NCBI RefSeq assembly: GCF_008041835.1
Contig: NZ_VRYE01000022.1
Coordinates: 1 to 64,000 of the forward strand
Direction: 5' to 3'
Origin: Ectopseudomonas mendocina
GTDB lineage: Bacteria; Pseudomonadota; Gammaproteobacteria; Pseudomonadales; Pseudomonadaceae
DNA length: 64,000 bases
How positions within the stretch are numbered: the first letter of the stretch is position 1; every line of letters starts with the position of its first letter. The notes below the pieces were generated by a model. That model worked only from the letters and a program-made list of their open reading frames with translations, made no database searches and was not told where the DNA came from. The translations under genes were made by a program, and so were the position numbers. Positions 46,120 to 56,816 of this stretch are shown here, one piece after another.

Positions 46120-46731
46120 TCAATTGAATGCGGAAAAGTCGGTATCGCGCCAAAGTGTGGCGTTAATTCCGGCAAAAGCGAAGAGTGTCGGTAGGCGTTC
46201 GGCGAAGCCCTGGAAGCCGTGGTCGCCCCCGGCCTGGATGCGCAGGGCGCAGGCGCGGTAGTAACGCTCGGCGTCATGGTAGTCGAGGGTTTCGTCGCCG
46301 GTCTGTAGCCAGATCTGGTAACGCGTCGGGTCGCTCGGTGGCGTAACGTCGAATTCTGCCAGCGCGTGGACGTGATCTTCGGTAAGGTCCCAGGTCTCGT
46401 CGCTGTAGTAGTTCTTCTGTGGGCCCAGGTAGCCGTCGAAACGCAGGTGCGGCTGCACGGCCGGGTTGATCAGCAGCGCCTTGAGCCCATGCTGTTCGGC
46501 CAGGTAAGTGGCGTAATAGCCGCCCAGGGAGCTGCCCACCAGCAGCGGCGCGCCGAGTTCGCTGATCAGCGCCTGCAACTGGGCGATGGCCTGACGCGGA
46601 TGATGATGCAGGGCCGGTACGCGCAACTGATTTTCCAGACCCAGGTGGGCCATGGCGCGGCTCAACTGGCTGGCCTTGTGCGAGGCTGGCGAGCTGTTCA
46701 GGCCGTGTATATAGAGGATGGATGCGGTCAT
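46120..46731 (-). CDS. yqiA: YqiA-type alpha/beta hydrolase (esterase)
   Basis: The 203-residue protein is a small alpha/beta hydrolase (UPF0227). It has ILYIHGLNSSPASHKA at the N-terminus and nucleophile Ser68 in GSSLGGYYATYLA. A late histidine in GGDHGFQGF and an acidic residue before it complete a likely triad. E. coli YqiA hydrolyses short acyl-CoA or ester substrates with unknown physiological role. It lies between cpdA and parE in the conserved order. Confidence 0.92.
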   Translation of the reverse strand: MTASILYIHGLNSSPASHKASQLSRAMAHLGLENQLRVPALHHHPRQAIAQLQALISELGAPLLVGSSLGGYYATYLAEQHGLKALLINPAVQPHLRFDGYLGPQKNYYSDETWDLTEDHVHALAEFDVTPPSDPTRYQIWLQTGDETLDYHDAERYYRACALRIQAGGDHGFQGFAERLPTLFAFAGINATLWRDTDFSAFN

Positions 46732-46758
46732 GGAGCGGGAGGCTACTCGTCCGGGGCC

Positions 46759-46780
46759 TCAAGCTGCAAGCTTCAAGCTG
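46759..46780. repeat. Short self-complementary repeat between yqiA and cpdA
   Basis: A short purine/pyrimidine-alternating segment with TCAAGCTGCAAGC followed by TTCAAGCTG can fold on itself (CAAGCT, AGCTTG related). It looks like a fragment of the GCTTGAAGCTTGCAGC type intergenic repeat common in pseudomonads. No gene lies in the 61-base gap. Confidence 0.4.
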
Positions 46781-46792
46781 ATTGGGGGTATG

Positions 46793-47608
46793 TCAGTAAC
46801 CCTTGACGCTGTAGTCCACTTCGAAATGGATGCCGGTGACGCGCGATACACCGGTATCCAGCTTGCCGTCGGCATGCAGGCGTAGCCAGCGATAGCCGGG
46901 GGCTTCGCTGTCCACCTGAAACTCCTCGCTGCCCGGCGCGAACTGCACGCAGGTCGAAGGCGAGGCGAGCAGGCGCAGATTACCGCGCTGCTGGTCGAAC
47001 TCCTGATGGATATGCCCCCAGAGCACGGTGCGCGCCTGCGGGTAGCGGTCGAGCACGGCGAACAGGGCGTCGGGGTTGCGCAGGCCGATGGGTTCCATCC
47101 ACTTGCAGCCGATGGAGACCGGATGGTGGTGCAGGCAGATCAGGTGATGGCGCTGCGGCGCTTCGCTGAGGGCGCGTTCGAGCAGTTCGAGTTGGCTGTC
47201 GGCAAGAAAACCGGGCACCGCGCCGGGGATCGATGAATCGAGCATGACGATGCGCCAGGCGCCAAGGTCGATTACCGGCTCCAGCAGCTCGCTGCCCTGG
47301 CAGGCAGCCTGCATGGGGGGGATTTCGTCATGGTTGCCGGCCAGCCAGCGGGTTGGTGCGTCGATGGCTGAGGTGAGTTGGCGAAAGCGCTGATACGACG
47401 CTTCGCTGCCGTCCTGCGAAAGATCACCTGTAGCCAGAATCAGGTCGATCTGCGGCTGTTCCTGCAGGACCCGTTCGATCACCCGCTGCAGGCTGTCGCA
47501 AGTATCCATGCCCAGCAGCTTGCCGTCCGCTTCGGCGAACAGATGGCTGTCGGATAACTGCACCAGCAGTACCGAGGAATCAGTGGATTGGGTGGGCAGG
47601 CTCGGCAA
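46793..47608 (-). CDS. cpdA: 3',5'-cyclic-AMP phosphodiesterase
   Basis: CpdA hydrolyses cAMP to AMP and so tunes Vfr/CRP signalling. The 271-residue metallophosphatase shows the full set of motifs: LSDSHLF, ATGDLSQDG, AGNHDE, CLHHHPVSIG and WGHIHQEFD. A run of seven C on its coding strand (47334-47340 region) keeps the frame. It is followed by yqiA after 61 bases. The 198-base gap upstream of it contains no gene or structure that I can identify. Confidence 0.94.
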   Translation of the reverse strand: MPSLPTQSTDSSVLLVQLSDSHLFAEADGKLLGMDTCDSLQRVIERVLQEQPQIDLILATGDLSQDGSEASYQRFRQLTSAIDAPTRWLAGNHDEIPPMQAACQGSELLEPVIDLGAWRIVMLDSSIPGAVPGFLADSQLELLERALSEAPQRHHLICLHHHPVSIGCKWMEPIGLRNPDALFAVLDRYPQARTVLWGHIHQEFDQQRGNLRLLASPSTCVQFAPGSEEFQVDSEAPGYRWLRLHADGKLDTGVSRVTGIHFEVDYSVKGY

Positions 47609-47806
47609 GACCGTCTCCTAGGGCACAATCGGGTGAATTATGGTGGTTGCCGCAGTAAAGGGAAAACCCGGGAAGCGGACGCAGGTCACAGAAAAACCGC
47701 CAGAAGCGCTTTTTGCCGTGATTCGCGACAGTCGTCAGGCAGGGCGGGCCGCCCAAACATACAACGCCGCGCTATCGGCCAGGCATCGAAAAGCTTGATC
47801 GCCGCC

Positions 47807-48253
47807 TTACATCACCGGCTGCGGTTCATGCCCGCAGGCCAGGCAATGGCTCAGCCATTCGCCGAGGAACAGGTTGAGCTGACTCTTTTCGTCCGGTTGA
47901 TGCATCGCCGCGTTGGGGTAGGGGTAGCGAATATGCAGGCGACGTGCGTTCTCTGCGCTGACGACCTCGGCCATGCGCGCGTCGTGATAGACCCGCACTT
48001 CCAGCTGCGGCACCGGTAGCCAGGGCAGGCTGTGTTCCTGGCGCACGCACAGGGTGGTGGTGTAGGGGCAACTTTCCAACACGTCCAGCGCCAGCACGCC
48101 GAGCAGATGCTCACCCTGGCTCAGCGCCACGCGGCGGCTTTCCGTGTGCTCACGCATGTTCGGCAGCAGGCGCATCAGGCGCGCGTAGTTGGCCTCGCAA
48201 GCCGCTTGCAGCTCGACCAGGTCGACCCGATAGCGCTCGCGTAGCAGATTCAC
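47807..48253 (-). CDS. yqiB: DUF1249 family protein YqiB
   Basis: The 148-residue protein belongs to the DUF1249 family, found beside nudF and cpdA in many gammaproteobacteria; the function is not known. It begins NLLRERYRVDLVELQAACEA NYARL (read as two parts) and has the family-typical YPYPNAAMHQPDEK segment and a cysteine-containing C-terminus (CLACGHEP). I choose GTG 48253 because it overlaps the nudF stop as GTGA, implying coupling. Upstream in-frame codons are inside nudF. Confidence 0.88.
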   Translation of the reverse strand: MNLLRERYRVDLVELQAACEANYARLMRLLPNMREHTESRRVALSQGEHLLGVLALDVLESCPYTTTLCVRQEHSLPWLPVPQLEVRVYHDARMAEVVSAENARRLHIRYPYPNAAMHQPDEKSQLNLFLGEWLSHCLACGHEPQPVM

Positions 48254-48849
48254 GACCACATCCCCCGCACTTCGTCGCGGTTCAGCGCCAGCCATTGCAG
48301 GGCGATGATGCTGGCGGCGTTGTCGATACGCCCGTCGCGCACAGCGGCCAGGGCATCCTCCAGGGGCATCACCTGTACCCGGATGTCCTCGCCTTCCTCA
48401 GGCAGGCCATGCACACCGCCGGCACCCTCACTGCTGCAGCGACCAACGAACAGATGCACGCGCTCGTCCGAGCCACCCGGCGAAGGGTAGTACTGGGTGA
48501 TCGGCCACAGCGACGTCAGGGGCAGATCGGCTTCCTCGATGGCTTCGCGACGCGCGACCTCCTCGGGCTCCTCGTCCTTGTCGATCAGACCTGCGACCAG
48601 CTCCAGCAGCCAGGGGTTGGCGCTCTTGTCCATGGCACCGACGCGAAACTGCTCGATCAGCACCACTTCGTCGCGTTGCGGATCGTAAGGCAGCACGCAT
48701 ACGGCGTCGTGACGCACGAACAGCTCGCGGGTCAGCTGCGGGCCCATGTTGCCGGCGAACTGGCGATGGCGCAGCTTGATCCGGTCGAGGCGGTAGAAGC
48801 CGCGAAAGCAGTTCTCGCGCTCGATGATGTCGATGTCGTCTTTGCCCAT
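48250..48849 (-). CDS. nudF: ADP-ribose pyrophosphatase (Nudix)
   Basis: NudF hydrolyses ADP-ribose to AMP and ribose-5-phosphate. The 199-residue protein has the Nudix box from GLIDKDEEPEEVARREAIEE (about residue 90), matching GX5EX7REUXEE, and FRVGAMDKSANPWLLELVAG before it. Start ATG 48849 opens MGKDDIDIIERENCF. It leads the nudF-yqiB pair. thiC lies 105 bases upstream on the same strand. Confidence 0.95.
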   Translation of the reverse strand: MGKDDIDIIERENCFRGFYRLDRIKLRHRQFAGNMGPQLTRELFVRHDAVCVLPYDPQRDEVVLIEQFRVGAMDKSANPWLLELVAGLIDKDEEPEEVARREAIEEADLPLTSLWPITQYYPSPGGSDERVHLFVGRCSSEGAGGVHGLPEEGEDIRVQVMPLEDALAAVRDGRIDNAASIIALQWLALNRDEVRGMWS

Positions 48850-48868
48850 GGCAACTCCCCAGATAGTC

Positions 48869-48895
48869 GTAACGGGCCAAACTACGGCCCGTTAC
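48869..48895 (-). terminator. Strong hairpin between thiC and nudF
   Basis: GTAACGGGCC (48869-48878) and GGCCCGTTAC (48886-48895) pair perfectly over ten bases with a seven-base loop. It lies 60 bases beyond the thiC stop codon. No T run follows, so termination may need Rho or the hairpin may protect the thiC 3' end. Confidence 0.55.
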
Positions 48896-48954
48896 GCATC
48901 ACACTAGCGAGCATCCGCCCCGCCGATCAAGCCTGGCTGACGGAAAGTACGCCG

Positions 48955-51033
<2,079 letters not shown>

Positions 51034-51048
51034 ACAAGAACGCATGCA

Positions 51049-51077
51049 GTCTAAACAAGCTGGCGAGAGAAAACCAA
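51049..51077 (-). promoter_or_regulatory. Candidate thiC promoter
   Basis: On the minus strand TTGGTT (51077-51072) and TTAGAC (51054-51049) are 17 bases apart. The implied start near 51042 is only about nine bases before the riboswitch, as expected for a riboswitch leader. The -10 match is mediocre. Confidence 0.4.
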
Positions 51078-51255
51078 CCCGCTGCCCGTTGGGCATTGGC
51101 CCGTATGTCGGAATCTGCCGTTTTGACGGATTGTTCCGGGGCGGCAACATAGCTTGCCACTCTCTAGACTGATGCAAGCCATGGCGCGCTTGACCCCTGC
51201 CTGCAGCGGGCCGTAGCCTTGCCGATTACCGCCTACTCAAGGATCGACATCCATC

Positions 51256-52695
51256 ATGTTGCGCAGACTTTCCCTGGCAATCGCCGTGGCCGCCGCTTCG
51301 GTGGCTCTGGTTCAGGCCGCAGAGGCCCCGCTGTCCAGCAAGACCGACCTGGTCACCGTGTATCAGGAAGCGGCGAAGAACAACGCGGATATCGCTGCCG
51401 CTCGCGCCGATTATCAGGCTCGCCGTGAAGTGGTGCCGCAAGCACGTGCCGGCCTGCTGCCCAACCTGTCCGCAGGCGCCAACTACGGCGATACGCGCAC
51501 CGAAATAGATTCGCCCAGCGCCACTGTCTCGCGCAGTGGTCTGGTCTATCAGGCCAACCTCAGCCAGCCGCTGTTCCGTGCCGACCGCTGGTTCCAGCTG
51601 CAGGCGGCCGAGGCCACCAGCGAGCAGGCTGCGCTGGAATTGTCTGCCACCGAGCAGAACCTGATCCTGCAGAGCGCCGAAACCTATTTCGCTGTGCTGC
51701 GCGCCCAGGACAACTTGGCCTCGACCAGGGCCGAAGAGGCGGCCTTCAAGCGTCAGTTGGATCAGGCCAACGAGCGCTTCGACGTCGGTCTGTCCGACAA
51801 GACCGACGTGCTCGAAGCGCAGGCCGGTTTCGATACCGCGCGCGCCAACCGCCTGCTCGCCGAGCGCGCGGTAGATGATGCCTTCGAAGCGCTGGTGACC
51901 CTGACCAACCGCGATTACGTGGCGGTTGAAGGGATCGTGCACAGCCTGCCGGTGCTGGCGCCAACGCCGAACGATGCCAAGTCCTGGGTCGATACGGCGG
52001 CGGCGCAGAACCTCAACCTGCAGGCCAGCCTGTATGCGGTGACGGCTGCCGAAGAGAACCTGCGGCAGCGCAAAGCCGGCCATGCGCCGACCCTGGATGC
52101 CGTGGCCAGTTATCAGCAGGGCGACAACGACAGCCTGGGCTTTACCAACAGTGTGGCGACTGGGCGTCCCTTCAGTGGCGACGTTTCACAGCGCTCCATC
52201 GGTCTGCAACTGAATATCCCGATCTACAGCGGTGGCCTGACCAGCTCGCAGGTACGCGAGGCCTACCAGCGCCTGGGGCAGACTGAGCAGTTGCGCGAAA
52301 GCCTGCGCCGCCAGGTGGTGCAGAACACCCGTAACCTGTTCCGCGCGGTCAATACCGATGTGGAGACCGTGCAGGCGCGGCGCCAGTCGATCATCTCCAA
52401 CCAGAGCGCGCTGGAGGCCACCGAGATCGGCTATCAGGTCGGTACCCGCAATATCGTCGACGTGCTCGACGCCCAGCGTCAGCTTTACAGCGCCGTGCGC
52501 AATTACAACGACGCACGTTACGACTACATCCTCAATAACCTGCGCCTGAAGCAGGCCGCCGGCACTCTGAGCCCGGCTGACCTGGAAGCGCTGGGCAGTT
52601 TCCTCAAGCCGGACTACAACCCGGACAAGGATTTCCTGCCGCCGGACCTGGCCTCGGCCACCGAGGATCGCCTGAAGAACAATCAGGATTTCTGA
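51256..52695 (+). CDS. tolC: TolC family outer membrane efflux channel
   Basis: TolC forms the trimeric outer membrane duct for type I secretion and RND/MFS efflux. The 479-residue protein has a signal peptide (LSLAIAVAAASVALVQAAEA). Two OEP repeats follow, with long coiled coils and the family landmarks QARAGLLPNLSAGANYG, LQSAETYFAVLRAQDNL and YQVGTRNIVDVLDAQRQLY. It is divergent from thiC and next to the nudF group, as in E. coli. It ends at a strong terminator. Confidence 0.95.
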   Translation: MLRRLSLAIAVAAASVALVQAAEAPLSSKTDLVTVYQEAAKNNADIAAARADYQARREVVPQARAGLLPNLSAGANYGDTRTEIDSPSATVSRSGLVYQANLSQPLFRADRWFQLQAAEATSEQAALELSATEQNLILQSAETYFAVLRAQDNLASTRAEEAAFKRQLDQANERFDVGLSDKTDVLEAQAGFDTARANRLLAERAVDDAFEALVTLTNRDYVAVEGIVHSLPVLAPTPNDAKSWVDTAAAQNLNLQASLYAVTAAEENLRQRKAGHAPTLDAVASYQQGDNDSLGFTNSVATGRPFSGDVSQRSIGLQLNIPIYSGGLTSSQVREAYQRLGQTEQLRESLRRQVVQNTRNLFRAVNTDVETVQARRQSIISNQSALEATEIGYQVGTRNIVDVLDAQRQLYSAVRNYNDARYDYILNNLRLKQAAGTLSPADLEALGSFLKPDYNPDKDFLPPDLASATEDRLKNNQDF

Positions 52696-52710
52696 GGCAA
52701 GCGCTGAGAC

Positions 52711-52739
52711 GAAAAAGCCCGACGCGAGTCGGGCTTTTG
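52711..52739. terminator. Bidirectional rho-independent terminator
   Basis: AAAAGCCCGAC and GTCGGGCTTTT pair around a GCGA loop, with T runs readable on both strands. It ends tolC (plus) and can also serve transcripts arriving from waaA (minus). Confidence 0.92.
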
Positions 52740-52770
52740 CTTTCAAGTGCGGTTGCGTATCAGACAGAGC

Positions 52771-52846
52771 GTAGGGGGCGGGTGGCGAACCGCTTCGGCC
52801 AACCAACAGTGGCCGCTCTGGATGTGGTGGGCTGAAGCCCACCCTA
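52771..52846. repeat. Paired REP-like element, GTAGGG/CCCTAC type
   Basis: GTAGGGGGCGGGTGGCGAAC at 52771 and the GGTGGGCTGAAGCCCACC palindrome ending in CTAC at 52846 face each other. GGGCTTCAGCCC-type cores are common intergenic repeats in pseudomonads. It sits between the tolC terminator and a second repeat family. Confidence 0.6.
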
Positions 52847-52868
52847 CCTGCCCTGACGATTGCCAGGC

Positions 52869-52934
52869 GTAGCCCGGATGCAATCCGGGGATTATCACGC
52901 GGCGTGATGCTGTCCCGGATTTCATCCGGGCTAC
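52869..52934. repeat. REP-like inverted repeat (GTAGCCCGGAT family), second copy
   Basis: GTAGCCCGGATGCAATCCGG at 52869 and ATCCGGGCTAC ending at 52934 bracket a spacer with ATCACGCGGCGTGAT, itself palindromic. It is the same family as the element at 1061-1121. Its right end overlaps the last codons and stop of waaA by four bases. Confidence 0.75.
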
Positions 52935-54196
52935 AGAAGGCGCTGCAAGCCCTCCAGCAATCGCTGCAGCGCGCCCTGGTTGGCCTTGAGCACGCTCAGG
53001 CCCGCCTGGCTCATGCGCTGCATCTCGCTCGGTTCGTTCAGCAGCGTCGCAACCTTGTCCGCCAACTGCCCGGCGTTTTCCACTTCGTTCAGGGCGCCGG
53101 CTTCGCGTAACTGCGCGGCGATTTCCAGGAAGTTGAACAGGTGCGGGCCGCTCAGCACGGGCTTGCCCAACGCGGCCGGCTCCAACAGGTTATGCCCGCC
53201 GTTGGCCACCAGGCTGCCACCGACGAAGGCGATATCCGCCAGGGCGTAGAGAAACAGTAGCTCACCCATGGTGTCGCCCAGCAGCACCTGATCGCTGGTT
53301 TGCACGGCTTCTGCCGTGGAGCGGCGGCGAGTGGTCAGCCCTTGGCTGATGCAGAGCTCATGCACCGTGTTGAAACGCTCGGGATGACGCGGTACCAGGA
53401 TCAGCAGGGCATCCGGTCGAGACTTCAGCAACTGGTGATGGGCGGCGAGGATGATCTCGTCCTCGCCGGCGTGGGTGCTGGCGGCGATCCATATCGGTCG
53501 AGTCGTGGCCTGCCATTGCTGGCGCAGGGCATCTGCGCGTTGCAGCAGTTCAGCATCGATCTTCAGGTCGAACTTGATCGAGCCGGTCACTTCCACGCAC
53601 TCGGAACGGGCGCCCAGATCGAGAAAGCGCTCGGCTTCGGTCTGAGTCTGCACGGCGATCAGCGACAGTTCGGCAAGCATCGGTGCGGTGAGCTTGCCGA
53701 ACCGGGCGTAACCCCGTGCCGAGCGTTCGGACAGCCTTGCGTTGGCCAGGGCGACCGGAATGCCGCGCTTGGCGCATTGGTGGATATGGTTGGGCCACAG
53801 CTCGGTTTCCATCACCACGGCCAGGCGCGGCTGCGCGCGATCGAGAAAGCGCGCGGCGGCCCAGGGCAGGTCGTAGGGCAGGTAGCAGTGCTGCACGCTG
53901 TCGCCGAACAGTGCCTGGATGCGTTCGGAGCCGGTCGGCGTCATGCAGGTCACGGTGACCGGCAGCTCGGGATAACGCGCCTGCAGGGCGCGAATCATCG
54001 GCGCGGCGGCGATGCTTTCGCCCACCGATACCGCATGTACCCAGATGCCGCCGGGTTTCATTGCCGGCAGGCCGAGGGAGAAGCGTTCGCTGATACGCCG
54101 CGCGTAAGCCGGCGCCTTGCGCGCGCGCAGCGCCAGACGCAGGGCAATCAGGGGCAGGGCCAGGTGCAGTAGCAGGGTGTAGAGGAGTCTGTTCAT
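52931..54196 (-). CDS. waaA: 3-deoxy-D-manno-octulosonic acid (Kdo) transferase
   Basis: WaaA adds Kdo to the lipid A precursor at the inner membrane. The 421-residue GT30 protein starts with an N-terminal membrane anchor (MNRLLYTLLLHLALPLIAL), then WVHAVSVGESIAAAPMI carrying the catalytic Glu, and ends with GGSLVANGGHNLLEPAALGK, the donor-site signature. I take ATG 54196; the frame continues upstream only as antisense of the LysR gene. It supplies the acceptor for waaC and waaF, although it lies 15 kb away from them. Confidence 0.95.
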   Translation of the reverse strand: MNRLLYTLLLHLALPLIALRLALRARKAPAYARRISERFSLGLPAMKPGGIWVHAVSVGESIAAAPMIRALQARYPELPVTVTCMTPTGSERIQALFGDSVQHCYLPYDLPWAAARFLDRAQPRLAVVMETELWPNHIHQCAKRGIPVALANARLSERSARGYARFGKLTAPMLAELSLIAVQTQTEAERFLDLGARSECVEVTGSIKFDLKIDAELLQRADALRQQWQATTRPIWIAASTHAGEDEIILAAHHQLLKSRPDALLILVPRHPERFNTVHELCISQGLTTRRRSTAEAVQTSDQVLLGDTMGELLFLYALADIAFVGGSLVANGGHNLLEPAALGKPVLSGPHLFNFLEIAAQLREAGALNEVENAGQLADKVATLLNEPSEMQRMSQAGLSVLKANQGALQRLLEGLQRLL

Positions 54197-54239
54197 GGGC
54201 GCGCAGCTTATCGCCGCCGGCGATGCGCTGGAAGGGCAG

Positions 54240-55127
54240 TCATGCCTGCGGTCGCAACAGTTCGCGCGCCAGGCAGTCGGCCAGCCAGCTGGCAGCGGGG
54301 CCGAGCGCACCGTCGCGGCGGGTGACCAGCTCCACCACCAGCGGCAGCGGCGCCCAGTCGCTGCGCAGTTCCTGCAGGTGGCCCTGGTAGGTCGGGTATT
54401 GCGCCACATGGCGCGGCAGCCAGGCCCAGCCCACGCCGCGAATCACCAGCTCGGCCATCACGTAGAAGCTGTCGGCGCGCCACACCAGTGGACTGATCTG
54501 CTCGCCGCCGGGGTAATGGCTGTCCTGCGGCGTCATCAGCAGTTGACGATGTTCGGCCAGGTCGCGACGTTCCACGCTGCCGAGTTCGGCCAGCGGGTGT
54601 TGCGGGCTGCATACCGTGACCATCTCGATGGTGCCCAGGCGCTGGCTTTCCAGTGCGCGTGGCATCTGTTCGTGATGAAACAGCAGGCCAAGATCGGCCT
54701 GGTGCTGCAGCAGCTTGCGCGCCACGTCACCCTGCGCGCCGCTGGAGAGCTGAACCTCCAGCAGGGGGAAGGCTTCGGCCAGTGCTTCCAGGCTGGCCAG
54801 CACCGGCTGATAGGGCATGGCCTCATCCTGCGCCAGGCGCAGGCGCGCCTCCTCGCCGCGTGCCAGGCCCAGTGCGCGACCATCCAGGCGCTCGCACTGC
54901 TGCAACACGCTGCGGGCCTGCTCCAGCAGCGCCGCACCTGCCTCGGTCAGTTGTGGCTGGCGACCGCTGCTGCGTTCGAAGAGGGCGACGCCCAGATCCG
55001 TTTCGAGTAGGGCGATGGCAGTGCTCACCGCCGACTGCGCGCGACCGCTTTCGCGTGCCACGGCAGAGAAGGAACGGCACTCGGCGGTGCGTACAAACAG
55101 ATGGAGCTGATCGAGGTTCCAGTTCAT
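54240..55127 (-). CDS. LysR-family transcriptional regulator
   Basis: The 295-residue protein has an N-terminal winged helix-turn-helix (about 3-62: LDQLHLFVRTAECRSFSAVA, then SAVSTAIALLETDLG) and a LysR substrate-binding domain. ATG 55127 is chosen because GGAG lies six bases upstream; the frame is open to 55139. It is divergent from the small multidrug resistance gene, with a palindrome in the shared 84-base region. It therefore probably controls that gene and itself. Inducer unknown. Confidence 0.9.
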   Translation of the reverse strand: MNWNLDQLHLFVRTAECRSFSAVARESGRAQSAVSTAIALLETDLGVALFERSSGRQPQLTEAGAALLEQARSVLQQCERLDGRALGLARGEEARLRLAQDEAMPYQPVLASLEALAEAFPLLEVQLSSGAQGDVARKLLQHQADLGLLFHHEQMPRALESQRLGTIEMVTVCSPQHPLAELGSVERRDLAEHRQLLMTPQDSHYPGGEQISPLVWRADSFYVMAELVIRGVGWAWLPRHVAQYPTYQGHLQELRSDWAPLPLVVELVTRRDGALGPAASWLADCLARELLRPQA

Positions 55128-55150
55128 ACCTATCTCCATTGCAGATAGGT
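55128..55150. promoter_or_regulatory. Inverted repeat between LysR and SMR genes
   Basis: ACCTATCT (55128-55135) and AGATAGGT (55143-55150) form a perfect eight-base inverted repeat with a seven-base spacer, abutting the LysR start codon. A second half-site like TATCTC follows at 55160. The spacing fits a LysR operator with autorepression. Confidence 0.6.
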
Positions 55151-55211
55151 AATGACTTTATCTCATCGCTATGCCGACTAGAATCGGCAGCCTCGCTCAG
55201 GAGTCGCCATC

Positions 55212-55544
55212 ATGCCCGGATACCTCTATCTCGCCATTGCCATCGCCGCCGAAGTGGTCGCCGCCACATCGATGAAGGCCATCGATGGTTTCAACAAGCC
55301 TTTGCCGCTGGTGCTGGTGGTGGGCGGCTACGGCATTGCCTTCTGGATGCTGACACTGGTGGTGCGCACCATTCCGGTGGGCGTTGCCTACGCCATCTGG
55401 GCGGGCCTGGGCATCGTTCTGGTGAGCATCGCGGCGATGTTCATCTATCAGCAGAAACTCGATTTGCCGGCTGTGCTCGGCATGGGCCTGATCGTCAGTG
55501 GCGTGGTGGTGATCCAGTTGTTTTCCAGCTCCACCGGCCATTGA
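55212..55544 (+). CDS. Small multidrug resistance (SMR/EmrE-type) transporter
   Basis: The 110-residue protein has four membrane helices and the SMR landmarks: Glu14 in LAIAIAAEVVAATSMKA, the essential proton/drug-binding acid, and WAGLGIVLVSIAAMFIYQQ in helix 3. It should exchange protons for quaternary ammonium or guanidinium-type cations as a dimer. CAGGAGTCGCC precedes the ATG. Control by the divergent LysR gene is likely. It resembles PA4990 of P. aeruginosa (from memory). Confidence 0.9.
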   Translation: MPGYLYLAIAIAAEVVAATSMKAIDGFNKPLPLVLVVGGYGIAFWMLTLVVRTIPVGVAYAIWAGLGIVLVSIAAMFIYQQKLDLPAVLGMGLIVSGVVVIQLFSSSTGH

Positions 55545-55605
55545 AGCGGAGCGTCAGGGTTACGTTTGCGGCCTGAAGCTTGCCGCGTGTAGCGGCCCCG
55601 AGGGT

Positions 55606-55611
55606 TATACT
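55606..55611 (+). promoter_or_regulatory. Candidate -10 box for the FAD oxidoreductase gene
   Basis: TATACT followed by GCGCGCC lies 29 bases before the start codon at 55641. TTGCCG about 20 bases upstream is a possible but over-spaced -35. Confidence 0.4.
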
Positions 55612-55640
55612 GCGCGCCTGTTTTTCTGCGAGGCGCGTTC

Positions 55641-56816
55641 ATGTCCCAAGCTCTCAGCACCGATGTCCTGATCGTCGGCGGCGGTATCGCCGGTCTCTGG
55701 CTCAATGCGCGCCTGCGTCAGCAGGGCTTCGCCACCGTACTGCTGGAGCGCGGCAGCCTGGGCGGCGGGCAGAGTCTGAAATCGCAGGGCATCATCCATG
55801 GCGGCGCCAAGTACGCCCTGCATGGTGCGCTGACCGGCGCTTCCGAGGCCATTGCCGACATGCCACGGCGCTGGCGCGAGGCGCTGGCGGGTAATGGCGA
55901 GCTGGATCTTTCTGGCGTGCGCATCCTCTCCGACGCGCATTACCTCTGGTCGCCCGGTACTCTGGCCGGCAACCTCACCAGCTTCTTTGCCAGCAAGGCG
56001 GTGCGCGGCCGGGTCGACCAGGTCAAGGGTGAGCAATTACCGCCGGCGCTGCAGCATCCGAAGTTCAAGGGTAAGGTCTATCGCCTGGCCGAGCTGGTGC
56101 TCGATGTGCCGAGCCTGATCGCCCGCCTGGCCGAGTTGGCTGGCGACAGCCTGCTGGCGGCCGAACGTATCGAATCGCTGCAGGACAATGGCGAGCTGTG
56201 CGGGCTGATTGTCGATGGGCGCCCGATTCGTGCGCAGCGCGTGGTGCTCAGTGCGGGAGCGGGTAACGCCGAGCTGCTTGCTGCGCTGGGTATCGAACAG
56301 CCGGCGCAGCAGTTGCGTCCTTTGCATATGGTGCTGGCCAAGGGGCCGGCGCTGAAGCCGCTGTACGCGCATTGTCTGGGTGGTGGGCCGAAGCCGCGGG
56401 TGACCGTCACCACTCATCCGGCGGCGGACGGACAGTGGGTCTGGTACCTCGGTGGCGATCTGGCCGAAGCCGATGGTGTCGCCCGCGACGAAACGGCGCA
56501 GATTCAGGCCGCGCAAAAGGAAATGGCAGCCTTGCTGCCCTGGGTCGATCAGCGTCAGACGCGCTGGGCCACCTTGCGTGTCGACCGTGCCGAGCCGGCG
56601 CAGTCGGGCCTGGTGCGGCCTGATAACGCCTTTCTGGCCGAACAGCAGCGCCTGCTGGTGGGCTGGCCGACCAAACTGGCGCTGGCGCCGGACTTCGCCG
56701 ACCGCGTACTGGCCGCCCTGCAGCGGGATAAGGTGCAGCCGGCTGGCCATGCGCCGCTGCCTGAGCTGCCGCGCCCTGCGCTGGGCCAGCCGGTATGGGA
56801 GGCGTTGCTGCCATGA
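55641..56816 (+). CDS. FAD-dependent oxidoreductase (DAO family)
   Basis: The 391-residue protein has an N-terminal FAD-binding Rossmann motif (DVLIVGGGIAGLW, glycines 13-18), followed by LLERGSLGGGQSLKSQGIIH. Its C-terminal half is like the D-amino-acid or glycerol-3-phosphate oxidase group (PF01266 type). The substrate is not evident. Its stop codon overlaps the ATG of the aldo/keto reductase (ATGA), so both are cotranscribed and may act in one pathway. It matches PA4991 by position (from memory). Confidence 0.8.
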   Translation: MSQALSTDVLIVGGGIAGLWLNARLRQQGFATVLLERGSLGGGQSLKSQGIIHGGAKYALHGALTGASEAIADMPRRWREALAGNGELDLSGVRILSDAHYLWSPGTLAGNLTSFFASKAVRGRVDQVKGEQLPPALQHPKFKGKVYRLAELVLDVPSLIARLAELAGDSLLAAERIESLQDNGELCGLIVDGRPIRAQRVVLSAGAGNAELLAALGIEQPAQQLRPLHMVLAKGPALKPLYAHCLGGGPKPRVTVTTHPAADGQWVWYLGGDLAEADGVARDETAQIQAAQKEMAALLPWVDQRQTRWATLRVDRAEPAQSGLVRPDNAFLAEQQRLLVGWPTKLALAPDFADRVLAALQRDKVQPAGHAPLPELPRPALGQPVWEALLP

